A DNA stretch of 64,000 nt from Endotrypanum monterogeii (taxonomy: Eukaryota > Euglenozoa > Kinetoplastea > Trypanosomatida > Trypanosomatidae): contig CM007316.1 of the NCBI GenBank assembly GCA_000333855.2, forward strand, positions 297,623 to 361,622. The letters run 5' to 3'. Position numbers and translations under genes: made by a program. The notes beneath the pieces were generated by a model, which worked only from the letters and a program-made list of their open reading frames with translations, was not told the DNA's origin and searched no databases. Positions 53,894-62,600 of this stretch are shown in pieces (position 1 is the first letter of the stretch; each line of letters begins with the position of its first letter).

Positions 53894-54950
53894 GAATTGA
53901 AGAGGAGGTGTACTCTGTCCAAACCTGGCGTCGAGGAAGTAACCACGTGCCACCGGTCGCTTGGGACGAGGTTCCTGATCAGACCTCAAGGGTCCCTTCT
54001 TTCCAACGGTGGAGGATTTACCAGTGGCATTCAGGCAACTACACAACATCTCGTCTGAGTCCGACCCCCTCCTTCCCTTCCCTGTCTGTATTTGTCTTGT
54101 GGGTTTCTTATTTTGTCTTGTTTTTCCCCTTCGCCAATTTACTTTTTTAATTCTTCCATGTGTGCTTTATCGGGCATATTTCACTTCTCAAGGCCAACAG
54201 GTGCTCTCAGGCCTCTTTTTCGAGTGTCTCGCTCCCCCTTTTTCTCCTCTTTCTTCTCTTATGGCTTTCTAGTGGTATTCGGGCTTGAGTAACGGCCTTG
54301 TTAATTTATGTTTATCACTGGCGTGTATGGAAAGCTCCCGTAGTGTGACTCTGTTGGAGTAGAATGGCGGTGAAAGCAACCCCACCCCACCGTCTTCACC
54401 AAATACAACACGAATGATGGAGTCACTGTATCAACTTTATCGATTCTCAGAGGTCAACTATACCTGAAGCGTACAAAAGTGTGCGCTGGGTCTGGTTGAC
54501 ATCACTGTCTCCCCACCGACTTTTTATTTATTAGTGTCTTGGCTATTCGAAGGCGGAGAGGGGTGGGGGTTACTGTTCTTATTAGGTCATCTAAACAAAA
54601 TAATATCCTCCTCGCGTGTCCTTTCTTGGTATATCGGTTTTCGAATTTTTTGTCGCGGCGTCCTTTGGTAATACGTATCGGAAATAAAATATCATCAGAC
54701 AAACAAATCCTTATATATGTAGCTTAGCATACGTACTAGTAGGTGGACTGTAAGATTCTACCTTTTTTTTTTTTCGATGGGACCCTTGCGGTTACAGTAT
54801 CGTGTCGCTCTTGTTTTTCTCAATCGCGTCACATACACACACACACACAGGCACAAAAAATGTTTCCGGTGCTTTTTAGGTGATCTGGCAGACTTTGTGA
54901 AATTTGTTTTTTCCTTTTTCGTCTTTTTGATTTGTCCGCCAATGCGCGTT

Positions 54951-55567
54951 TTGTATTTTGGCATGTTTATTTGTTTTTTTTTGGATTTGCACTTCCTCTT
55001 CTGCTAAATGGACGGGAGGATACTTCAGCTGATGTGGGCTGTGTGAGTGTGTGCGTGGGTTGTGCAAGGCTGAGTGTAAAGACGGCAGTACCCAGTGTAT
55101 GGCGGACCATAAAAAGACACCACCTTGATGCGCCTCTGTCAATGCGGAGCTACGTGCGTCGGTGGCAAAGCATGGCGCGCTCGCCGGGATGAGGCGGGGG
55201 TGCTGTTTTTTTCTACAGATGTTGTGTTGTCGGTACCAATGATGTGTGGTGCGACGTGAGAGCAGTCGAGGGAAGTCCGCACAATTGTCTCGTGTATGGA
55301 GAATGCGGTGTAACCGCAACGCAACTGCGATGGATTTGCGCACCCCCCCCTCCTTTTCCTTCTCTTCCAGCGTGCTGGTGGGTGTCATGCGCTACTCTGC
55401 GAGATGCGCCACAGGACAACTTGCTCGATCGGGGTTGCTCTGAAGTGGCCTTCCCGGGGATGGTGGACAGAGTCAAAGTTGGAAACTACGCTTTGCCCAC
55501 CGGGTACGCATGTTGCTGCTCCACCTGCATGTGTGTGTGGGTGTGTGTGCCAGTGCTGGACACCACG
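54951..55567. repeat. 617-bp duplicated element, copy 2
   Basis: Nearly identical to 42526-43142 in the same orientation. It sits about 1.06 kb downstream of the Tudor-SN stop, so it probably belongs to that gene's 3' UTR. Flanking sequence on both sides is unrelated to that of copy 1. Confidence 0.9.
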
Positions 55568-56637
55568 ACATGTCTCTGTGAGGCCCTGGGTGTAGGGGTT
55601 GGCTTTGGATTGCATAAAGATAATATTTCGTTATATATATGTTTTTGCGCATGGGGATGAAGGTGCTGGATTTCGTCGCTGGGCTCATGTGTCATCCTTC
55701 GATTGTTCTCATCCGCTCCGATGTTGTTTGTTGCAGTTTTTCCACGCTTGATTTTTTCCAGTGATTTTTTTTTTTTTCTTGGAGGGGAAGGTTGCTCATC
55801 CACGATTTCGACTCTTCACTGACGCCTCAAGATGTAGGGTGTTAATCCCTCCTTTGTCCCCCCTCATTTCACGTTGCTTGGTCTCCGCCCCGATACCGGT
55901 TCTTCGAGCTTATCGGATTTTTTGTGGAAGAGAAGCGTATGATGGTTCAACGCGTTAGGGTAAAGACACGTATTTCTCGTTTCTTTCTTTGGTCCTTGTC
56001 CCTTCCACTCCTACCTTTAGCTCTTTCAGAGCTGCACGTGCACACGCACGCAAGTGGGGAGTGTCTGGTAACGAAGCAGCTGTCAGACTCCCCTAGAGAA
56101 GGGGGAGGAAAGGGAAAAAAAAGCTAAAGGGAACATCATTGGAGCAAAGGCAGTAGCATCTTCAGTCGAACTAAAACAAAAAAAATGTCATGAACTGCTC
56201 GTATGCGCATCCTTGGCTTTCTACTTTTGGGCTCTCCGTCTCCCGATCAACCTTCTCCTTTTGCGTTCATCTCTTCTTCTCTAACTACTTCTTCTTATAT
56301 CTATCTGCTGCTCATCTCCAGCTATACTTCTCTGCGTGTGTCTGTGTCTGTTTGCGTGCGCGTGTGCCTAACCTTTTTTTTTCGTGGTTGAGGCCTTGTT
56401 GGTTCTACTGCTGCAACTGTGTTCCCCACCGCACTCGCGCCATCTCTCATAGTGGCCGCACTGGGTATCAGTGTCGGTTGCTTTTGGCTTTCCTCCTCCT
56501 GCTGCCGCTGCTACTGCTGCTCTCTTTTTGTGTACGTGTGGTGTTTGTGACGTGTTTGGGGGCGAGAGCGGAGGAGCGTGCTGTGCGTTTTTTTTTTTTT
56601 TTGCTTCTTTGCGTCTACTTGCTGCGGGTGCTTTGGC

Positions 56638-56638
<1 letters not shown>

Positions 56639-56681
<43 letters not shown>
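56639..56681. repeat. (TA)n microsatellite, left of the gap
   Basis: About 21 uninterrupted TA units. With the tract right of the gap it may represent one larger unstable region. Confidence 0.92.
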
Positions 56682-56683
<2 letters not shown>

Positions 56684-56684
56684 C

Positions 56685-56741
56685 GTACGTACTCTCACGT
56701 CGACGACGGTACGGGTACCGTCCGTCCGTCGTCGTACGTAC
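56685..56741. repeat. Imperfect inverted repeat next to the gap
   Basis: GTACGTAC at 56685-56692 matches its complement at 56734-56741. Between them, GACGACGG can pair with CCGTCGTC, and CGGTAC with GTACCG around the centre. The whole forms a long, CG-rich imperfect hairpin. Confidence 0.75.
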
Positions 56742-56776
56742 TTACTTTTCTTTCTTCTTCCTTCCTTCCTTTCCTT

Positions 56777-56796
56777 NNNNNNNNNNNNNNNNNNNN
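56777..56796. other. Assembly gap (20 N)
   Basis: Twenty undetermined bases, flanked on the left by a CTTCC-rich tract and on the right by (TA)n (56797-56823). Real size is unknown. Missing sequence may be more repeats. Confidence 0.99.
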
Positions 56797-56823
56797 ATAT
56801 ATATATATATATATATATATATA
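56797..56823. repeat. (TA)n microsatellite, right of the gap
   Basis: About thirteen TA units immediately after the gap. Confidence 0.92.
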
Positions 56824-57018
56824 CTTGGAACCTTCTCCATCGGCACAGGGGGGTATCCCCGCCTTGCTCCGACATTTTAGTTTTTCTTTCTCTCCTCTCC
56901 CGTTTTCTTTTCACTTACATTCAGGTCATACGGGAGGGGTTCAACTCAGGCAGTTGCGAGCAGACACTTCCACCACCTAGGCGTTCTTCGCCTTTTTTTC
57001 TCAGCGTCGCTGCCTGTC

Positions 57019-57045
57019 GTGTGTGTGTGTGTGTGTGTGTGTGTG
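57019..57045. repeat. (GT)n microsatellite
   Basis: About thirteen GT units upstream of the E2 gene. Confidence 0.9.
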
Positions 57046-57370
57046 ATTTATCATTATCAGCGGTATTGGCGTTGACATCTTTGCGCGATAATCTCGCTGC
57101 AGTGATTGTGTCACTCGCCTTTTCGACGCTATTCGATTTTTTTCCTCCCCTGTATCCCCTCCTCCATCCTGTCGGTTTCTGTGCAGTTTTCCGGTAGGCC
57201 CCGTTGGTGACGCATAAGCGCAATCAGACTAGTTGTGACCCACACACATTGTTTCGCAGTGCCCCAGGCGGCCTGTAGAGTGTACTTTGCCATACCTCAT
57301 ACATATATATTAACGCAGCACCCCAGTAACAACTCTCTCACATACACGCATAGTAGTCCTCTTATTTATA

Positions 57371-57417
57371 CCCCCCCCTCACTCCTTTTCCTGTTCCTCC
57401 TATCCCCTTTCAATCAG
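57371..57417 (+). promoter_or_regulatory. Predicted pyrimidine tract and trans-splice acceptor for the E2 gene
   Basis: A C/T tract (C8, then TTCCTGTTCCTCCTATCCCC) ends at the CAG with AG at 57416-57417, 27 nt before the ATG at 57444. Pattern-based prediction. Confidence 0.45.
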
Positions 57418-57443
57418 CACCGCGCAGAGTCAAAAGGAGAAAG

Positions 57444-58265
57444 ATGTCAGCCCTCCCGCACATCCAGAAGGAGTATCGGAATCTCACAAAAGACCCGCCG
57501 GCAGGATTTCGTGTAGAGCTCAAGGACAACAGTTTCTTCACTTGGATTGTGTGGTTCACAGGCCCGGAGGGTACGCCCTATGCTGGCGGTCAGTACAAAG
57601 CTTTGCTGACCTTCCCGAAGGAATTTCCCATGGAGCCACCGACCTTCCGAGTTATTTCTTCATTCTGGCACCCGAACGTTTACCCGGACGGGAGAGTATG
57701 TATTTCGATTTTGCATCCTCCAGGTGTAGACGAGATGAACTCAGAGGAGACGGCCATGATGCGCTGGACGCCGGTGCAGACCATCCGTTCCGTGCTTCTT
57801 TCTATTGTTTCTTTGTGGAGCGACCCAGACCCGTCCGATGCGGGTGCCCCCGCGAACGTGGATGCTTTGGTTCAATACCGCAACAAGCGAGCTGAATACG
57901 ATGCAAAGTGCAGAAGTCTAGCCGAGAAGTCGCTGACAGAGCTCCCCGAGGACTTTGAGCCACCCTCTATGGAAGAGAGGGTCGAGGTCACCAAGGTGCT
58001 GGGTGACACCTTTGATTACATGGTCTCAGAAGACGATATGGACGACGAGGACGACGACGAGGACTTTAACTTCAGTGCTCCTGCGCCTGTAGCAACCGCG
58101 GACGGTGGCACTGCTGCGTCGAGCGATCCGGCAAAGAAGTATGCGGAGGAATTGATGCAGTTGCGTGCGATGGGAGTAGGTGCGGGCGTGTCCGATGCCG
58201 ATGTGCTCAACCTGCTAATCAAGTATCGCGGCGAACTGGCCAGTGTCATTGGGGACCTGTCTTGA
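57444..58265 (+). CDS. Ubiquitin-conjugating enzyme E2, Cdc34/UBE2G-like, with acidic and UBA-like tail
   Basis: The protein has 273 residues from the ATG at 57444. The UBC fold covers about 1-165, with the HPN motif at 76-78 (FWHPNVYPDGRVCISIL) and the catalytic Cys86. After the active site comes an acidic insertion (HPPGVDEMNSEETAMMRW) of the type found in Cdc34/UBE2R and UBE2G enzymes, which favours Lys48 chain building. The tail has a strongly acidic run (EDDMDDEDDDEDF, about 194-206). It ends in a UBA-like segment (about 232-273, ELMQLRAMGVG... then LLIKYRGELASVIGDLS). An E2 with both an acidic loop and a C-terminal UBA-like domain is not the usual Cdc34 or UBE2K layout. Ubiquitin transfer is inferred from intact catalytic motifs; E3 partners are unknown. 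Confidence 0.95.
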   Translation: MSALPHIQKEYRNLTKDPPAGFRVELKDNSFFTWIVWFTGPEGTPYAGGQYKALLTFPKEFPMEPPTFRVISSFWHPNVYPDGRVCISILHPPGVDEMNSEETAMMRWTPVQTIRSVLLSIVSLWSDPDPSDAGAPANVDALVQYRNKRAEYDAKCRSLAEKSLTELPEDFEPPSMEERVEVTKVLGDTFDYMVSEDDMDDEDDDEDFNFSAPAPVATADGGTAASSDPAKKYAEELMQLRAMGVGAGVSDADVLNLLIKYRGELASVIGDLS

Positions 58266-58838
58266 GTTGTCGTCGTAGTGCCCATTATGCGAACATTAAC
58301 TGCGAAGCTCTGAAAAATGCACGAATGGGTCAGCTGATAGCGTTTTTTCTTCTCTGTTTGATGGACGGTGTCCCCTTGATGATCGCATTTTTTTTTTTTT
58401 CGGAGGGCTTGTGGTTGTATGCCCAGCGCTCTCTCTTGGTTTCTCGGTGGAGAAAAGAGGGTACGCGCAGTGGCTTGTGTGTGTGTGTGTGTGTGTTTTC
58501 ATTTTTCTCTTCTTTGTATCCGTGTTTGCTTGTGGCGTGCTTTCCAGTCCGAGGTTTGCTACTTATGTACAGTTCATCGTCCACCTGTCTGCTCCTTGTG
58601 TCTCCCCCTGTTTTCGTCGACCTCTTGCTGTGAGGAAGCCTCGACGCCCTTTTTTTTGTTTTTAGGTGTCTGTTTGTCTGAGAGGGAATGGGAGCAGTGG
58701 GGGGAGGAGCTGGGCTAGGCCAGGTATTATTCTGTGCGTGTGCCAAGTTGATGTCAGTCTCTCTTCTCGATGAGGGCTTATTTCACGGACAAAAAAGGAA
58801 AATAAAGAGACAAAAGTGGGGGGGGGGCGGTAAACAGC

Positions 58839-58868
58839 GTGAGTTGTAACAGCTCCGTTACAACTCAC
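58839..58868. repeat. Perfect 12-bp stem-loop
   Basis: GTGAGTTGTAAC at 58839-58850 is followed by the 6-nt loop AGCTCC and the exact complement GTTACAACTCAC at 58857-58868. An A9 run and a second short inverted repeat (ACATGT...ACATGT) follow. It lies in the probable 3' UTR of the E2 gene. Confidence 0.9.
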
Positions 58869-59034
58869 AAAAAAAAACATGTTTTGAACATGTGTGACGT
58901 TCAACACTGTATGCCAGATGAGTGAGTGTAAGTGTAGTGCTGTGACTCTTTGTCGACCGTGTGTGTGTGTAACGTGGGGGCAGAAGAGGGGGAGGGAGGG
59001 GGGCGATGCGTGGGATGAAGGGGAGTGGATGCTT

Positions 59035-59037
<3 letters not shown>

Positions 59038-59071
<34 letters not shown>
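59038..59071. repeat. (TG)n microsatellite
   Basis: About seventeen GT/TG units in the spacer after the E2 gene. Confidence 0.9.
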
Positions 59072-59076
<5 letters not shown>

Positions 59077-59327
59077 CCCGTGAAGGGCCTCTCTTAATCG
59101 ATTGCGTATCCACTTTTTTGTCTCATGGAACGAAAAAGCCAACATTGCATTAATAGATGCACAAAAACACTTCCCTCCCTTCTTTTCACAATGCGTTAGT
59201 TTGTCCTCCCCCCCCTTACTTCCCGGGTTTTCTGCTTACTGCTGTGTCTCTGACCATCGCTGCTTTGTGCGGTGTTCATGTAAATTATGCATAGCAGGTA
59301 GTACTCCGTCCACTTGTTATGCATCTT

Positions 59328-59349
59328 CCACCACCACCACCACCACCAC
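59328..59349. repeat. (CCA)7 microsatellite
   Basis: Seven CCA units followed by a T-rich stretch. Confidence 0.85.
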
Positions 59350-59587
59350 TTTTTCTTTTTTCACATATTTATCTATTATTCGTATTCTATTCCCCTTTTG
59401 TTTTATTGCCCCCTCAATCAACCCCGTTATTCTCACGTGGAGAGTTCGAAGGGTGATGCTTGCAGGAAGGAGCGCGCAGTGCCACCAGCTCAGAGCTCTC
59501 TATTATTTCTTTTGCATCATCAAATAGTGTATTGCTTATTTTTGTCGGTGTTTACTGTTTTAGGTGTTCCACAGATAGGTATACCAG

Positions 59588-59624
59588 CCCCCCCCCCCCT
59601 TCCCCCCCCCCCTTCCTCGCCGAG
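59588..59624 (+). promoter_or_regulatory. Predicted pyrimidine tract and trans-splice acceptor for the calpain-like gene
   Basis: A C12-TT-C11 tract is followed by the first AG at 59623-59624, 55 nt before the ATG at 59679. Pattern-based prediction. Confidence 0.4.
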
Positions 59625-59678
59625 CAGCGCTGCCTTCTGATCCCTAACTCCAAAGGATAATCTGAATTTAATAGCGGG

Positions 59679-62600
59679 ATGTCTGCCAAGACAACTTCGG
59701 CGGCTTCCCGTTCCGCGGCAGTCGCCCCCCCCTCGAGCTTTGTCGACAGCCGGTGCTGCAGTTTGCCTTTGTGGGATGATTCCCAGATAGCACAAGAGAA
59801 TTGGGGTGCCTCACTTGCGTACTCCCCTGCAATCGGAGGTGATGAAATGGGTAAGGACTCGAGACAAGGCGCTGGCAAGTCAAAGTCTATCACCGCCGGC
59901 AAGCACGGGGCAGCCACCTCTGCGACAGAGGTACACTTTGAAGATCCAGCAACGCGCCAGGGCGTCGAAGCGTTTATTACAGCGCAGGAGCCGTCGCTAG
60001 CTTCGACCAATACAACCGAGGAGGTCCAGGAGGGCGGTTCCCCTTCGGGGATTCTCTGGCTAAAACCGACAGAGGTGTTCCGTCCCTTTCGCCCCGTCGT
60101 GCACTGCAATGCTACACCCTTCATCAACCCCTATGCGACAGCTGAGGCTCTGGTACCTGTCGATGCGAAGGCGGAGGAGGCACGCTGTCATCACCCGACC
60201 TCCGCTTCCATGACTGCCAACAACAGCTCCACCCACCACAAGGGTGGCAATGTCAGTCAGCAGAGCGATACGTCGAGTTCGATGCCCGATGCATTCCACC
60301 AGTTATACCCTGAGGCTGTAACCACACTCGATGTGTTCTCCTATGAGGAACGAGAGCGATGGTCGCATTGCACACAAACGGAGTCGGTGCGACGTTACAG
60401 AGCATTACCCACTCTACTCCAGCCCTACGACGGTACACTGATCGCTGGCTGTGCGGAAACGCCAGCGCAAGCGTGTGAGTCACGGTACAGCACCGGTCTG
60501 CGCCATAAGCTCAAGCAAGCCGAGCAGCTAGCCGCGTTGGCGCAAACACCGCCTTTTCTGATGAGAGCTTTCAATAGTGCTTTGCTGGTAGTGGAGCAGG
60601 CACAGTGCCACGTGCCCGAGGGCTGGTACCTATGGGAGCTTGTCTACCCGCACGCCCCTGGGACGTGCCATCCAGTGTACAACCCTTACGGAAAATATGC
60701 TGTTAAGCTGTTCGTTGACGGTGCCTACCGAAAGGTACTTGTGGATGACAGTCTGCCAGTAGATGTACTTGGCCGTCCGCTGCTCACCACTACGAGCCTG
60801 AAGGAGTTGTGGCCTTGCCTTATCGCGAAGGCCGTCCTGAAGGCTCTCGGTCCTATTAGCGGACTGACTGCCCTGACCTCTGCACCGCAGCTCGTGGTCG
60901 CAACCCTCCTAGGCAATTGGGTGCCCCAGTACATCCTTCCCAAGCACGACAGCGTCTCCGCCACGGCAATGCTTCTCTTGTACCAGCGGCAGCTGGCGCA
61001 GATGGAGTGTCTGACGGAGCCATTTCTGAAAGAGAGACCGACTACTGCGACGGGGCCACGCAAGCCGGAAAGCGCTGGAGAGGGTAGGGCAAAAGACTCG
61101 AAGGGGAGCACGCGCGATCGACAGACCTCACCGATCGCTTCGCCGTCGAAGCGCACTGTGCCGATTGCTACTCGCAACGCTGCAGGAAAACGGCAGCAGG
61201 GCACTCACAGCAGCAGTGCATCTGGTGATGCAGCCGAGAAGGGGCCGGACTTGGTGCCTCTTCGTGCCACGGAGTACTGCGAGCCAGTTATAGATGAGCC
61301 TTTTCCCGATGAAAATTTCTACATTTGCAGTTTGTATACCCCCTCTGCTGATGCCGTAGTGGGGGAGTCCGTACAGAACGGGTTGCATGGGCACGACGTT
61401 GCCCGGCAACTGTATACAATCCATGCCATAAAGCCCTTTCGCAACACAGTAGCTCTTCTCCTTCATACTACTCCCCGCGGTGGCCTTTCCGAGGGTATTT
61501 TAAAAGAGGATGGGGCCGCAGACGATGTGAGCGCACTTCATGACTGGGGCAGGCGTAGCGCGCAAGGCCGTTTGCACCCAGGGAGCTCCCCGAAGCAGCC
61601 GCATCCACTCGAGGACAGTGAGCCACTTGACATCAGTTTTCCGCGTGACGCGACGTCTGTCACGGACATGGTGATTATTGACAGTCGTCGGGCCTCTTCA
61701 GTGACTTCCTGTTGGCTGACCCTCGAAGAGTTTGTGGTGCAAATGGAGACCGTGATTGTGTGGCGCAAGCTCACCGGCAGGTATCCTAATGCTGTTTTCG
61801 TTAGCGGAGAGTCTCTCCTTCAGCTTCATGATGGTGGAGTTGTCCCCATTGGCGCCAAATCTACCGACTCCACGCCCTCGGCGGGCGCGCGCAAGAAAGC
61901 GTCTCCTGCGCGCCGTGCAGATGCCTCATCGAATAATACTGCAGCGTCTAACATCTCCACACAGCACCATGCTCCCTCAGTGTCGAGTATTTGGTGGAGG
62001 CTGACAGTCGAAAAGGCAGAAGAGGTGTTCGTGGTCGTTTCTTGCCCTGCACAAGTGGAAGACCTCGGAAATGCTCCTCTCCCTGTGAAGGGACCATCCT
62101 CGAGGTCACCGTCACCCGCTCACCCGTCGCAGTCAAACGAGATGCGTGAATCCATTGTCAACACTAGAAGATCGAAAGATGCCATCGTGGTGAACCAACA
62201 GCGGGAGGTCTTTTTTCGCCACTTTCAGTGGGATCGCGGGGAGCCGCTGAACGACATCGGCTCCCTCACCTACACGCAAGGCGTGCTACGGTCGACTGCG
62301 CTGCACTTTCGCCCCGGTGTACACCTCATCCGTGTTGATTTGCACCACGTCCAGGCCCCTGACAAGATTTCTTTTCTCTCGAACGCTGCGTCGGAGGTGC
62401 AGCTGGCGCTTTCTCACGACGCCAGTCACGATGGCTTCGCATGCGTGACCGACGCCGGGACCTACCCAGCGGTGCAGTCCTGCGATGAGGAGATTGTCTG
62501 GTTGAAGCGTGTCTTCTCCCTCACAGCCCCGACGTGCTTGACGGTGCAGTTAACCACGCTGGATGCCACGGAGGATCTGGCGGCACATCGGCAGATCAAC

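Larger units (their letters stand above)
53894..57443. other. Repeat-rich spacer (3.5 kb) with an assembly gap
   Basis: No gene is supported. It holds copy 2 of the 617-bp element, a large (TA)n block broken by an inverted repeat and a 20-N gap, a (GT)n tract at 57019-57045 and long pyrimidine tracts. A 335-codon open frame spans the gap but is repeat-derived. True length at the gap is unknown. Confidence 0.65.
58266..59678. other. Spacer between the E2 and the calpain-like gene
   Basis: No gene is supported. It contains a G10 run (58818-58827), a perfect stem-loop, a (TG)n at 59038-59071 and a (CCA)7 at 59328-59349. A T-rich tract follows, then a C-rich tract upstream of the next gene. Confidence 0.6.

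Noticed and set aside
56190..57197. 335-codon open frame on + across the N gap
   Set aside because: It is built from TA repeats, pyrimidine tracts and undetermined bases; there is no ATG context or domain.
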